64,000 nt of DNA from Arthrobacter sp. ISL-95 (GTDB lineage Bacteria; Actinomycetota; Actinomycetes; Actinomycetales; Micrococcaceae), in the NCBI RefSeq assembly GCF_018613695.1, contig NZ_JAGGPR010000023.1, forward strand, positions 27,515-91,514. Direction: 5' to 3'. Each line of letters begins with the position of its first letter. Positions within the stretch are counted from its first letter, which is position 1. Below the pieces are notes generated by a model. That model saw only the letters and a program-made list of their open reading frames with translations. It made no database searches and had not been told where the DNA came from. The position numbers and the translations under genes are program-made. Positions 8,654 to 17,566 of this stretch are shown here, in pieces.

Positions 8654-9513
8654 CGTTCCTTCTCTTCTGCCCAGGCTGTGACGCGGGCGCCTATGATCGA
8701 GACGGCCAGCACAGTGACGACCACGAAGATCGATGGGAACAGTGCCTGCTCCGGCGCACCCGCGAGGATCCCGGTTTTGCCCCCGGAGATCATCGACCCC
8801 CAGTCGGCGGCCGGCGGCTGCTGGCCGAGCCCGAGGAATGAGATCGCCGCGAGGTCGAGCATCGCGTAGCCGAAGCCCACCGCCATCTGGGCGGCGACGA
8901 CGGGAACGAGCGCCGGTATAAGGTGCCTGAAGCAGATCGCGAGACTCGACACTCCCTGCACTCGAAGCGCCGCGATGTAGGGCTTGCCCAGCTCGCGCGA
9001 GGCGGCGGTCTGTGTGAGCCTGGCGACCACTGGGATGAACGCGATCGACAGCGCCACGATGGGCGCGGGCAGTCCCTTGCCGAACATCGCGACCGCGAGC
9101 ACCGCAAGCACGAGACCAGGGATCGCGAAGATGACGTCGATGATGCGCGCGATCGTACCGCGGGTGATTCCGCCGAACCAGGCGGCCGTGACGGCGAGCA
9201 GGGATCCGATGATCGTCGACAGCAACACGATGATGATCGGAGCGAAGACGCTCACCCCCGCGCCGCAGAGGATACGCGAGAGGACATCCCGACCGAGGTC
9301 ATCGGTGCCGAGCAGATTCTGCGCGGTAGGGAGTCCGTTCTCAGGTCCGGCATACAACTGGGTGGGGTTGTAGGGCGCGATCCACGGACCGATAAGTGCC
9401 ATGAGCGCCATGAGCGTGAAGGCGACCAGCGCGACGAGGTAAAGCCAGTCCTTCTTCGCGGCATCCTTCACTGCCACCGGCATCTTGCCCTGAGCGAGCT
9501 GTCCGACGCTCAT
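8650..9513 (-). CDS. ABC transporter permease, DppC type
   Basis: A 287-residue inner-membrane permease with about six predicted helices. It has the DppC-type layout: a short cytoplasmic start, a first helix at about residues 25-48, LLGTDDLGRDVLSRILCGA, then the binding-protein-dependent transport domain with its EAA-like loop near REL(x)KPYIAALRVQG. It overlaps both neighbours by four bases (ATGA). It pairs with the DppB-like permease to form the channel. Confidence 0.9.
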   Translation of the reverse strand: MSVGQLAQGKMPVAVKDAAKKDWLYLVALVAFTLMALMALIGPWIAPYNPTQLYAGPENGLPTAQNLLGTDDLGRDVLSRILCGAGVSVFAPIIIVLLSTIIGSLLAVTAAWFGGITRGTIARIIDVIFAIPGLVLAVLAVAMFGKGLPAPIVALSIAFIPVVARLTQTAASRELGKPYIAALRVQGVSSLAICFRHLIPALVPVVAAQMAVGFGYAMLDLAAISFLGLGQQPPAADWGSMISGGKTGILAGAPEQALFPSIFVVVTVLAVSIIGARVTAWAEEKER

Positions 9514-10523
9514 GCCTGCCTCCCTGATGAAACGCTGTCGGGGTCAATGACGGCACTAATGAAGTCGGCCAGTGCATTGAGCACCACGAAGATGGTGACA
9601 AGCAGCAACGAAGTGACCTGCACGACGGGCAGATCCTTGCGCGCGGCCGCCTCGGTGAGCAGAGACCCGATCCCGCCGAGACCAAAGGCCACCTCGACGA
9701 TCGCCGCTGCCGCGAAGAGCCCGGCGATCGTGATGCCCGAGATAGCGAGGATCTGCGGTGCTGCGTTGCGGAACACGTGCGTACCGAAGATGCGCCCGCG
9801 AGGGATGCCGCGTACTTTTGCGGTGTCGACGTGCTCGGAGTGGAGCTGGGCAACCAGTGAGGAACGCGTGACCCGGCTGATGTAGGCGAGGAACATCGTG
9901 GCCAGCGAGAAGGCTGGAAGGATCAGATGCCACAACCGGTCGATACCGTCGCCTCCCTCTCCGAAGACGGGGAACCAGCCGAGGCTCTTCGCGAAGATCC
10001 ACATGAGCAGGATCGCAACAACGAAGCCGGGGAACCAGCCGAGGCTCTTCGCGAAGATCCACATGAGCAGGATCGCAACAACGAAGCCGGGGAGCGCCAA
10101 GCCCAGCGCGGTCAGCAGGCCCATGGTGCGATCCACGGCCCGCCCGCGGGTGGCGGCGAGAATCCCCGAGCCCACGCCGAGGACGAGAATGATGGCCACT
10201 GTGAGGAGTACCAGTTGGAAGGTGACGACGAAGCGAGGAGCTACAAGGCCCAGCACATCGGTCTTGTAGACAAAGGATCGACCGAAGTCGCCCACGAAGA
10301 TACCGGAAAGCCAGTCCCAGTAGCGCGTCCAGATCGGATCGTCAAGATGGTATTCGGCGCGGATCTGCGCGATCAACTCCGGGTTCGGCTTAGCCCCTCC
10401 GGCCAGCGCCGACATGGGATCGCCGGGCGTCAGCAGCAGAGCGGAGTAGATCACCACGCTCGCGAGAAGGAGCGTGAGGACGAGGCCCCCGAGCCTTCCC
10501 AGTATCAGTTGTATCCAGTTCAT
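9510..10523 (-). CDS. ABC transporter permease, DppB type, with an internal duplicated helix
   Basis: A 337-residue permease, DppB type. It shows the typical N-terminal helix, LLTPGDPMSAL, YHLDDPIWTRYWDWL and the C-terminal transport domain. A 60-bp in-frame tandem duplication adds a second copy of a 20-residue hydrophobic stretch that begins GFVVAILLMW and ends SLGWFP, at about residues 149-188. An extra membrane-spanning segment would invert the topology of everything after it unless one copy is not inserted, so the importer may be inactive or altered. Without the duplication the protein would be about 317 residues, the usual family length. Confidence 0.9.
   Translation of the reverse strand: MNWIQLILGRLGGLVLTLLLASVVIYSALLLTPGDPMSALAGGAKPNPELIAQIRAEYHLDDPIWTRYWDWLSGIFVGDFGRSFVYKTDVLGLVAPRFVVTFQLVLLTVAIILVLGVGSGILAATRGRAVDRTMGLLTALGLALPGFVVAILLMWIFAKSLGWFPGFVVAILLMWIFAKSLGWFPVFGEGGDGIDRLWHLILPAFSLATMFLAYISRVTRSSLVAQLHSEHVDTAKVRGIPRGRIFGTHVFRNAAPQILAISGITIAGLFAAAAIVEVAFGLGGIGSLLTEAAARKDLPVVQVTSLLLVTIFVVLNALADFISAVIDPDSVSSGRQA
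9968..10093. repeat. 60-bp tandem duplication inside the DppB-like gene
   Basis: Bases 9968-10033 recur at 10028-10093 without mismatch, a 60-bp period. The length is a multiple of three, so the reading frame is kept. Perfect identity means the event is recent, or that it is an assembly artefact. Confidence 0.9.
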
Positions 10524-10580
10524 TCTGGTGTTATCCCTTCCGGTGGACCGTCGGGCGAGCTGCGCCCGCCGGTGACCGTG

Positions 10581-12224
10581 CTACTTGCCGCCGAGGTGCA
10601 GCGCCCAGGGGCTGCTGGCGATGGCGATCGATGTGGTGATGCCGGTGAGGTCGTTATTCAGGTAGCTCAGCTGATAGGTGCCGGCGAGGGTGGTCTGCAG
10701 CTGATCGGGGGTGAAGATCTCCTGCGCGGCCACGAACTCCTTCGTCGACGTCGCCTCGTTTGGAGCGGTGCGAGCAGCCTCCAGGTGCTTCGTCACGTCC
10801 GGGTTGTCGTACCCGGACCAGTTGAACACGCCACCCCGGTCAGGAGGCAGCATGAACAGCGACGGGTAGCCGAAGATGCCGGGGGTCTCGAGATAGCCGG
10901 TGGTAGTGACCAGATCGATTCCCTTTCGTCTGGCCGGGTCGAAGAACATCGCACCGAAGTCCGACGCCTGCATCTCGTTGATCTCGATCGTCACTCCGAT
11001 CTCCTTGGCGGAGGCCTGGATGATCTGGGCGGTCTGCTGCAGCTCCTTACCGCCGGCCGGGACCGCGATGACGAGCGGCTGGGAGAGATCTTCTCCGCTC
11101 TCCTCGAGCAGCTTCTTGGCCTTCTCGATGTCCTTCTTGGGCGTGTCAAGCGCATCGTATGCCGCCTGGTAGATCTCGTGCTCGCCGGACTTGTTGAACG
11201 CGAACGGCGGCACGATGGTCTTCTGCACGTGGCCGAGGCCGTTCATGACGGTGTTGACGTATTGCTCGCGGTCGATCGCGTAGCTCAATGCCTGACGAAC
11301 CTTGGGGTTCGCCGCCGGTCCCTCTGCCGTGGTAGGGCCGAAGCTATTGGACGCGGTTGACGGTCCGAGGATCATGCGCCCCGCACCCTTGCCCTCAATG
11401 CTCGAACGCGAAGTCGCAGGGACGTTGAAGGCACCTTCGATCTCGCCCTCGGTGAGCGCGGTGGTGAGCGTCGCACTGTCCGTAACGAACACGTACTTCA
11501 GCGTCTTGACCATAGGAGCGCCGCCCCAGTAGTTCTCATTAGCGGTCGTGACGATCGCAGAACCAGGCTTCCAGTCGCCTTTGCCGAGCTTGTAGGGGCC
11601 TGTGCACATCAACCCACCATCTGAGGTGCCCAAGGCGGGGCCAGCCGCCTCAGCGTAGGCCTTGCTCAGTACCGCTCCAGCGCCTCCCGAGATCACATCA
11701 CGGAACGAGAGATCCGGGGCGTTGAAGTGCACGGTGACCTGGTGATCGCCAGTTTTCTCGAAGCCCTTAATCAATGCGAACGCCGCATACCACTGGGAAG
11801 CGGGAGTGCGGTTGCGCTCAAGACTGTAGATCACATCCTCCGGCGTGAGCGCCGTCCCGTCCCAGAACGTGACATCATCGCGCAGATCGATCTGGAACGT
11901 GACCGGATCCACGAACTCCGCCTTCTTCGCCAGTCCCTCCGAGATGGAGAAGTCCGGGTCCAGGGTGAGTAGATTGTCACACAGATTCGGCGTGATCAGC
12001 TGCGCCGAGGTGCCGGGGTCAAGAGTCGCCGGCTCCCCCTCGACAATCCCCCAGGTCACCTCATCGACGGCCGTCGCGCCGGCGGGCAGCGATTCCACCA
12101 ATGTGGTCTCGTCCACCTTCGGCTTGTCTCCACCCGAACCTCCCTCACGCGGCGTACACGCCGTCAGCGTGAGGAGGGCCACCGTGCTGAGCACGAACCC
12201 GGCGGTGAGTCCGCTTCGTTTCAT
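10581..12224 (-). CDS. Extracellular solute-binding lipoprotein, family 5
   Basis: A 547-residue binding protein of the peptide/nickel/opine family (SBP_bac_5). The N-terminus is a lipoprotein signal: basic start, hydrophobic core, and LTAC lipobox with Cys 23. The mature part opens with the family's LDPGTSAQLITPNL region and contains the FWDGTALTPEDVIYSLER motif. It is the first gene of the importer operon, 57 bases before the DppB-like gene, and faces the TetR gene across a short regulatory gap. It would capture the substrate outside the membrane. Confidence 0.9.
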   Translation of the reverse strand: MKRSGLTAGFVLSTVALLTLTACTPREGGSGGDKPKVDETTLVESLPAGATAVDEVTWGIVEGEPATLDPGTSAQLITPNLCDNLLTLDPDFSISEGLAKKAEFVDPVTFQIDLRDDVTFWDGTALTPEDVIYSLERNRTPASQWYAAFALIKGFEKTGDHQVTVHFNAPDLSFRDVISGGAGAVLSKAYAEAAGPALGTSDGGLMCTGPYKLGKGDWKPGSAIVTTANENYWGGAPMVKTLKYVFVTDSATLTTALTEGEIEGAFNVPATSRSSIEGKGAGRMILGPSTASNSFGPTTAEGPAANPKVRQALSYAIDREQYVNTVMNGLGHVQKTIVPPFAFNKSGEHEIYQAAYDALDTPKKDIEKAKKLLEESGEDLSQPLVIAVPAGGKELQQTAQIIQASAKEIGVTIEINEMQASDFGAMFFDPARRKGIDLVTTTGYLETPGIFGYPSLFMLPPDRGGVFNWSGYDNPDVTKHLEAARTAPNEATSTKEFVAAQEIFTPDQLQTTLAGTYQLSYLNNDLTGITTSIAIASSPWALHLGGK

Positions 12225-12287
12225 GGGGTTCCGTCCTTTCGAAACACTTGGGGAGAGTCATCATCGATCTCCCCGGCAAGTATATAT

Positions 12288-12309
12288 AACGTTGTTGTAT
12301 ATCAATGTT
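12288..12309. promoter_or_regulatory. Probable TetR operator between importer and regulator
   Basis: AACGTTG at 12288-12294 and CAATGTT at 12303-12309 form a near-perfect inverted repeat with an 8-base AT-rich centre. It lies in an AT-rich stretch (TATATATAAC) 63 bases before the importer start and 36 before tetR, placed to control both. The likely ligand is the importer substrate or a product. Confidence 0.6.
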
Positions 12310-12344
12310 GCATTTGGATATCGGTTCTCAGTAGGCTCGAAATC

Positions 12345-12920
12345 ATGCCTAAAGATGTAAATCGCGCGGGGCGTCTGAACGACATAGCCGACGCGACGAT
12401 CCGTGTCGCCAGAAACTCGGGGGCGCACGCGGTGACCATTAGATCCGTGGCACGAGAGTTGGGCGGTTCCACCACCCTAGTGACGAACTACCTCCCGTCA
12501 CGCGCGGGACTGATCCTGAACGTGCTCGACCGCGCCAGTGAACAGTGGAACAAGGAATACGTCTCATTGGCCCGCACCCTGTCGCCGCTTGAGCAGTTCG
12601 AAGAGCTCATCTGTTGGAGCCCCACTCCGGATGAAGCCGCGTCGGTCTTCCGCACGCTCATCCTTGAGATCGTGGCTAACGCGGATACCGAACCGGTACT
12701 TCGTCGTGCTCTGCAACGCGAGTCCCGCAAGTATCGCGACGAGCTTTACATGGCGGCAGTACGTGCCGGGTTCATCGATCCGCAGCTCGCTGCCGACACC
12801 GGCTACCTGCTGCTTCGGGGTGTTTACTTCGCGAACGCCGAGGATCCGGAGTACTGGACCACGGCTCGCATGCGCGAGGTGGCGATCGCCACCGTTCGCG
12901 CCTTGCCGCGCCAGGACTAG
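12345..12920 (+). CDS. TetR/AcrR-family regulator of the importer operon
   Basis: A 191-residue regulator. Residues 10-55 hold the TetR helix-turn-helix: ADATIRVARNSGAHAVTIRS followed by VARELGGSTTLVTNYLPSRAGL. The C-terminal half, helical and variable, would bind the inducer. It is divergent from the solute-binding-protein gene with an inverted repeat between them, so it most likely represses that operon. The ATG at 12345 is used; the ribosome site is weak (TAGG). Confidence 0.85.
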   Translation: MPKDVNRAGRLNDIADATIRVARNSGAHAVTIRSVARELGGSTTLVTNYLPSRAGLILNVLDRASEQWNKEYVSLARTLSPLEQFEELICWSPTPDEAASVFRTLILEIVANADTEPVLRRALQRESRKYRDELYMAAVRAGFIDPQLAADTGYLLLRGVYFANAEDPEYWTTARMREVAIATVRALPRQD

Positions 12921-12938
12921 CATCCCCTTCGCCTCGTT

Positions 12939-13433
12939 CTACAGCACCCGGAAGACCCGGATGCAGACTTGGCCGTCTTCGTCGCGCGCCTTGCCGACGA
13001 ACTGGTTCTCCGCGAGCCACCGGTGGGCGGGCGCATCCGTCTGGAATACCGGCGCGGTGCGGAAATACATGTCCGGATCGTCCTCGGATACGTGCTCCCC
13101 TGATTCCATCCTCGCAATGACGTCAGGCGTCGCGCGGAAGTAGCCGCGGTTGAGCACCTCGATCGCCGCGCCGTCGTCAGCCGCGATTACATATCGAGCC
13201 TCAAGCTGCGCCGTGCCCGAACGTTCCACCGCCCAGTCGCCACCGCCAGGGAGAACAGTGCCGTTCAGCCGGGGTCCCGCGACGGCCCCCCCAACGATCG
13301 GGGTCAACGACAGCACCTCGTCCGGGCCGCGACCAATATGGACCTCGCGGGTGCATGTGGCCCGGATCTCGAAGACGAACTCGAAGTTCGGTTCAGACAG
13401 CGGCGGCTTCTCAGCCTGGTTCTGCTCGGTCAT
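12939..13433 (-). CDS. DUF3237 (UPF0311) protein, copy 2
   Basis: A 164-residue DUF3237 family protein and paralogue of the one at 6489-6968; both share GPRLNG/GPRLSG, GGDW, LEARYVI and NRGYFR/NRGFWR blocks. Its ATG overlaps the stop of the CocE-type hydrolase gene by four bases, so the two are co-translated. It ends 18 bases from the convergent TetR gene. The function is unknown; repeated linkage to hydrolases argues for a role in the same catabolic chemistry. Confidence 0.8.
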   Translation of the reverse strand: MTEQNQAEKPPLSEPNFEFVFEIRATCTREVHIGRGPDEVLSLTPIVGGAVAGPRLNGTVLPGGGDWAVERSGTAQLEARYVIAADDGAAIEVLNRGYFRATPDVIARMESGEHVSEDDPDMYFRTAPVFQTDAPAHRWLAENQFVGKARDEDGQVCIRVFRVL

Positions 13434-15100
13434 GCGAGTGTTCCTTCCAGCACGGGGATATCGATAGCGAACGCGTCGGGCCCGCCGACCAGGATCGTCT
13501 GCGTGTTTGGCTTGGTTTCCTCCCCTTCAGTCCAGGGGTCGCGGCCCGTCCCGGGCTGCGGCAGGAACTCCGGGTAGTCGCTCGCCGAGAGATGCACGCG
13601 CAGGCGGTGTCCGGCACGCAGCCGGTAGCCGATTTGGCCAAGGTCGATGACCAGGCTCTCGTCCTCCGTCGCGTTTCGCAACTGCACCTGACCACGGGCG
13701 ATGCGGAGCGCAGTGCCGTCGGGCGCGACGTCGAGCACGCGCACGAAACAGTCCGCTACGGGCCCCGTCGATCGATAACGAACGCGGGCGGTCACTGGGC
13801 CGGCGAGGTCGACATCCGTCGACTGCGCACCGCTCGTGAACACGAGCACGTCGTCGCGGTCGCCGATAGGCCCCTCGTTGGGCAGGTGAAGGAGGTACGA
13901 GAAGGCGTCAGGAACGCTGGAGGGCACGAGGTCCTCCGGATCGTGCGTCCAGCTCAGTGCGGTGGCTTCGGTCGGGCGGCCTGCGGAGAGCCCTCCGTCG
14001 ACATCCGCATACCGAGTCGTCAACCGCGTCTGGGCTGGAGGCCACGTCTCGCTCGTGCGGTACTCATCGGTTCCGCCAAGATTCCACTTGACCCGGGGGA
14101 TCTCGGATGGCCGACTGTTGCCGCGGACGAAGACCTCGAAGAACTCCAGCGCGGGGTCCAGGTACGCCGGCAGCATCGCGGCAATCTGTTCGGCACTGCG
14201 GTCCGCTACCCGATCCTCCGCGGGCTCGAGCAGGGTGTGGTTTTCGTGGTCGATCGACTCGATCCGGAGGTAGTGGTGCGCGTCCCAGTTCGGATGCTGC
14301 GCGATCGCAGCGACGTCGGTCCACGAGAGCGGCGCACAGTTGTCCCACCATCCGACCGTGTGCAAAACAGGCAAGGATCGTCCGGCGAAAGGACAGCCGT
14401 TTGGAAACCGCTTCAGCGGAACCACCTGAGGCACCCACTGGTCGTAGGAGATCGAGCGCTCTCCGATCATGGTCATAAACTCTTCGGCCTGCCCGGCAAA
14501 ATCCCGCCGCCTCCAGTCCGGCTCCCACAAGTAGGTGTCATTGCCGAAGAAATGCGTGAGCGGGTACAAATTGGTGATGCCCATCTCCACCTTGCGCGTG
14601 CGCTCCCCGAGAGTGCGGTGCACCGGCTCCCCCAGTCCTGTGCCAGTAACACGAGGCGCAATGGCTTTCAGCGCGGGGTGCCCGCTCGCTGCAGCCGCCC
14701 ACTGCGTGTATCCGTAATAACTGTCACCCCACATAGCCACGCGGCCGTTGGACCACGACTGCGACACTATCCACTCGACCGCGTCGTAACCGTCTTCAGC
14801 CTCATGCACGAAGAGAAGTGCCTCGCCCTCCGAACGGAACTTGCCGCGCACGTCCTGGGCCACTACCCGGTATCCGCGCTTCGTGAAGTACTCGGCGACC
14901 TGAGGGATGTAGCAGTAAGCACCGCTTTTGTCGTAGGGAAGGCGGATGAGGATCGTGTCTCCGGGGGTCTCATCCGCGGCATCCGGGGCGCCGGGAAGGT
15001 AGACGTCGGTGCCGAGGTAGATTCCGTCACGCATACGTACCCGCGCTTCACGGGCAAGATCGCTGACGGGGCCGGGGGCCATGTGCAAGTACTGGGGCAT
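13430..15100 (-). CDS. CocE/NonD-family hydrolase (X-Pro dipeptidyl-peptidase-like)
   Basis: A 556-residue serine hydrolase of peptidase family S15, like cocaine esterase. GDSYYGYTQW near residue 125 is the G-x-S-Y-x-G nucleophile elbow, and the C-terminal third is the jelly-roll X-Pro domain ending in LRAGHRLRVHLSASDYPEF. The catalytic Asp and His would lie near residues 265 and 295 (HENHTL). No signal peptide is seen, so it is cytoplasmic. It would hydrolyse an ester or amide; it is divergent from a TetR gene and coupled to DUF3237 copy 2. Confidence 0.85.
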   Translation of the reverse strand: MPQYLHMAPGPVSDLAREARVRMRDGIYLGTDVYLPGAPDAADETPGDTILIRLPYDKSGAYCYIPQVAEYFTKRGYRVVAQDVRGKFRSEGEALLFVHEAEDGYDAVEWIVSQSWSNGRVAMWGDSYYGYTQWAAAASGHPALKAIAPRVTGTGLGEPVHRTLGERTRKVEMGITNLYPLTHFFGNDTYLWEPDWRRRDFAGQAEEFMTMIGERSISYDQWVPQVVPLKRFPNGCPFAGRSLPVLHTVGWWDNCAPLSWTDVAAIAQHPNWDAHHYLRIESIDHENHTLLEPAEDRVADRSAEQIAAMLPAYLDPALEFFEVFVRGNSRPSEIPRVKWNLGGTDEYRTSETWPPAQTRLTTRYADVDGGLSAGRPTEATALSWTHDPEDLVPSSVPDAFSYLLHLPNEGPIGDRDDVLVFTSGAQSTDVDLAGPVTARVRYRSTGPVADCFVRVLDVAPDGTALRIARGQVQLRNATEDESLVIDLGQIGYRLRAGHRLRVHLSASDYPEFLPQPGTGRDPWTEGEETKPNTQTILVGGPDAFAIDIPVLEGTLA

Positions 15101-15137
15101 ACCACTCCTACGTGGTCTAAGCGTTCCTTAGAGGCAG

Positions 15138-15173
15138 TGACTAAAACCATATGATCTACCTCATATTTAGTCA
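15138..15173. promoter_or_regulatory. Inverted-repeat operator between hydrolase and second TetR gene
   Basis: TGACTAAA at 15138-15145 and TTTAGTCA at 15166-15173 are perfect 8-bp inverted repeats. GACTAGAC follows nearby. The site is in the divergent gap and is placed for repression of the hydrolase operon and autoregulation of the TetR gene. Confidence 0.55.
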
Positions 15174-15257
15174 AGTCTGACTAGACTAGTAGCGTTGCCG
15201 CATAAGCACGTAGTCTTTTCAGGAGCACGATTCCGCACTGTAAGAAGGGAGCGTCAA

Positions 15258-15827
15258 ATGGTACGGCCAACCGTCGCAGACAAGCGGCGCAAGCAGATCA
15301 TCGAGGCTGCGATGAAGACCATCGCCGAACGTGGCATAGCGCGCACGTCGCTCGACCACATCGCCGACGCGGCTGGTATGTCACGCGGACACGTGCGCCA
15401 CTTTGTGGGTAACAGGGAAGACCTGCTGGTCGAGACCGCCAAGTACTTCTACGCGGGCGAAGACGGCGCTCCGTCGATCATGCCTATGGATATTTCTTCA
15501 CTCAACGACGCGCTCGGTTACTTCTTCGGTGGTGCATTCACCGAGTCGAGCGATGAGGATGCCATCGTGCTCGGCCTCGTCGAAATGGCGCGCATCAACC
15601 CGCGCATCGCCGCAGTGCTCGCGGAGGCGCACCGGGCCACCCGTGCCAGGCTTTTGGCGCTCGTGGGTGAGGCGCGCCCCGGAGCCTCCGCCGAGCAGTG
15701 CTCTTGGGCGGCCGAGGGGATCCTCACTGCAGCAATGGGCAACGTCTTCATTAACGACTTCGACCGCGATCTTGACCGTACCAATCAGGCGCGCCGCGCC
15801 GTCGAGGCGATGCTCAGCACGCTGTAG
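15258..15827 (+). CDS. TetR-family regulator of the hydrolase operon
   Basis: A 189-residue regulator. The helix-turn-helix (residues 10-55) reads IIEAAMKTIAERGIARTSLD and then HIADAAGMSRGHVRHFVGNR. The start at 15258 is chosen because GAAGGGAG lies eight bases upstream; an in-frame ATG at 15195 has no ribosome site. The C-terminal domain is of the BetI-like type (TetR_C_6). It is divergent from the CocE-type hydrolase gene and probably represses it. Confidence 0.85.
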   Translation: MVRPTVADKRRKQIIEAAMKTIAERGIARTSLDHIADAAGMSRGHVRHFVGNREDLLVETAKYFYAGEDGAPSIMPMDISSLNDALGYFFGGAFTESSDEDAIVLGLVEMARINPRIAAVLAEAHRATRARLLALVGEARPGASAEQCSWAAEGILTAAMGNVFINDFDRDLDRTNQARRAVEAMLSTL

Positions 15828-15850
15828 CACGTGTCGGCGGGTCGGGTTTT

Positions 15851-16198
15851 CTTCCGCTGGGCCAGCCGCCGCTGGATTCCCGAGAGGGCTGGGCGCTGGC
15901 CTCCGGATTAGGAATCGTTACCGCAGGAAGCAGCATCGGCTCAGCAACCGCCACATTCCTACTCCCACTCGTCCTTGCCGGACTGGGTATCAACGTGGCG
16001 CTCTTCGCCTGCGTGGCAATCCTCCTTATCGGTGGTCTCGTGTGCTGGCTCTGGGCACCTGAAAAGGCGCCGCGAGTCACTCGTCACACTCGACCAGGCC
16101 GAAATCACCGGGCAGTCATTCGACCAGGAAACAACCGGAAGTATGCGGTGAACCGCAGGGCCAGGCACTGCTTAATGACGCGCGAGCCTGGCCTGTAA
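15851..16198 (+). pseudogene. C-terminal remnant of an MFS transporter
   Basis: One frame carries about 70 residues of good membrane-transporter sequence: ALASGLGIVTAGSSIGSATA, then helices around FLLPLVLAGLG and LFACVAILLIGGLVCWLW, ending WAPEK as MFS carriers do. There is no start codon or N-terminal ten helices, and the frame runs on into unrelated sequence to a stop at 16198. It is the end of a deleted gene, followed by a strong terminator. Confidence 0.65.
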
Positions 16199-16210
16199 AT
16201 ATCTGCCCAG

Positions 16211-16237
16211 AGGGTGCACCTATAGCAGGTGCACCCT
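16211..16237 (+). terminator. Strong hairpin terminator
   Basis: AGGGTGCACCT at 16211-16221 and AGGTGCACCCT at 16227-16237 form a perfect 11-bp stem with a five-base loop, followed by GGGGTTTTCCCC. It is probably the original terminator of the lost MFS gene. Confidence 0.75.
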
Positions 16238-16680
16238 GTGGGGTTTTCCCCTTATACACCGGTTCTCACCCCGCATCGAAAAATGGCTGGCTGGGATGTG
16301 AAAGTAATCCATCTGTATAGGTCACACCTAAGCTGACGTCAGGTCGGCGATGGATACCTGTCAGATCAGGGTCTGATGTCCTTTTCATGGACAGCGGTCT
16401 AAGAAGCTCTTAGATCCGAACCTGACGCCTCTGGGATCAGAGGCCACATACGGGCCCTTGTCTGCTCTCAAGTCGGACGAATAGAAGTAAGTGAAGGAAC
16501 AAGTCTCGGCGTCCTCTCATTGTGCCTTCTTCGCCTGTGAATTGCGGATTGTGGGACGTGACCTTCGTCGCGATGCCTCTATTCTTTCGCGTATTGGGGT
16601 CACTCCCGATATTCGTTAGGGAGCCCTTCGTCGTCCGGGCTTGCCTTGATTCCAGGGGTGGGGTGGAACTGCGGCTCCGT
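16238..16680. other. Gene-free gap with two small hairpins
   Basis: No gene is seen. CTAAGA/TCTTAG around AGC (16399-16413) and CCTCTG/CAGAGG (16428-16443) can form short hairpins and may end transcription of the minus-strand regulator gene. Confidence 0.4.
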
Positions 16681-17412
16681 TTAGGAGAGGCGGGCGACGC
16701 TGCGACGGGATGCACGTGGCGCCGAACCGTCGGAGAAGAGTTCCGGTGTTGCGCCCTGGATGCGTTCGATGTCCTTGAACACTCCGCGGAGATGGAGGCG
16801 TAGAGAAGCGTCCGCTGCGGTGTGATCGTCGGTAGCGAGACCATCCACTACTGCGGTGTGTTGCCGGATCAGCGTGGCAACGTGTCCGGAATCGATGAGG
16901 CTTAGCCGGCGGGCCCTGTCCAGATGTGCTTTGGCAGAGTTGACGGCGTTCCACGCTGCGCCGTGCCCGGCAAGCTGCAGGAGTTCGCGGTGGAAGTCTT
17001 CATCCAAGCGGAAGAACTGATCGATATCCCCCGCCGCCTCGGCACCCCACTGCGCTTGAAGGATCTCACGGAGCCCGGCGACCCCTTGCGGGTCTGCCAC
17101 GACGTCGGCCAGAGATGCGCACTCGATGGCTTCCCGGATGAATTGGGCTTGGGCTACGCGCTCCAGATCAACCAGCGAAACGAACGAGCCGATCTGCGGA
17201 AAGACCTGAATGAGGCCCTCTTCCCGCAGGAGAATCAGACTCTCCCGGACCGGGGTGCGGCTTACGCCGAGTTCCTGCGCGAGCTCGTTTTCCGAGAGCG
17301 GCGCACCGGGGGGCAGCTCCAAGGAAATGATGCGCCGACGAAGTACATCCAGAGTCCGGTCACGGACTGACAGCCGGGGAGCCGGGTCGAGCTCAGGTTT
17401 CTTGGTAGCCAC
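16681..17412 (-). CDS. GntR-family regulator, FCD (FadR) subfamily
   Basis: A 243-residue regulator. The winged helix lies at residues 12-80 (LSENELAQELGVSRTPVRES). The FCD ligand domain follows, with DEDFHRELL near residue 140, QHTAVVDGL near 189 and HLRG near 210, the Asp/His metal ligands of the family. Regulators of this type answer to hexuronates or aldonates. It is divergent from the hexuronate operon and is its likely repressor, released by a pathway intermediate such as fructuronate or mannonate. Confidence 0.9.
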   Translation of the reverse strand: MATKKPELDPAPRLSVRDRTLDVLRRRIISLELPPGAPLSENELAQELGVSRTPVRESLILLREEGLIQVFPQIGSFVSLVDLERVAQAQFIREAIECASLADVVADPQGVAGLREILQAQWGAEAAGDIDQFFRLDEDFHRELLQLAGHGAAWNAVNSAKAHLDRARRLSLIDSGHVATLIRQHTAVVDGLATDDHTAADASLRLHLRGVFKDIERIQGATPELFSDGSAPRASRRSVARLS

Positions 17413-17432
17413 ATTCCAAGTCTAAACCATCG

Positions 17433-17466
17433 TTGACAAACTAGAATGGTAGTGCTTGTATGGTAG
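17433..17466 (+). promoter_or_regulatory. Promoter and operator of the hexuronate operon
   Basis: TTGACA at 17433-17438 is a consensus -35 box; TTGTAT 17 bases downstream is a fair -10. ATGGTAG occurs twice, at 17446-17452 and 17460-17466, covering the -10. A further TTGTACACCA lies downstream at about 17481, resembling TNGTNNNACNA sites of GntR proteins. Confidence 0.6.
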
Positions 17467-17566
17467 CTATCAACATGAGGTTGTACACCATGTTTGAAGC
17501 TCGTCCAACCTCACAGCGTCTCCCGAAAAAGACTCCCCGAATTCATCGCCTGCAAAGGAGCAACTG

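Noticed and set aside
9927..11360. Plus-strand open frame of about 477 codons opposite the permease and binding-protein genes
   Set aside because: Antisense shadow in GC-rich DNA; it spans the intergenic gap between two well-supported minus-strand genes.
13355..15154. Long plus-strand open frame of about 600 codons opposite the CocE-type hydrolase
   Set aside because: Mirror frame of a real gene with clear catalytic motifs on the minus strand; its translation is Arg/Val-rich with no domain.
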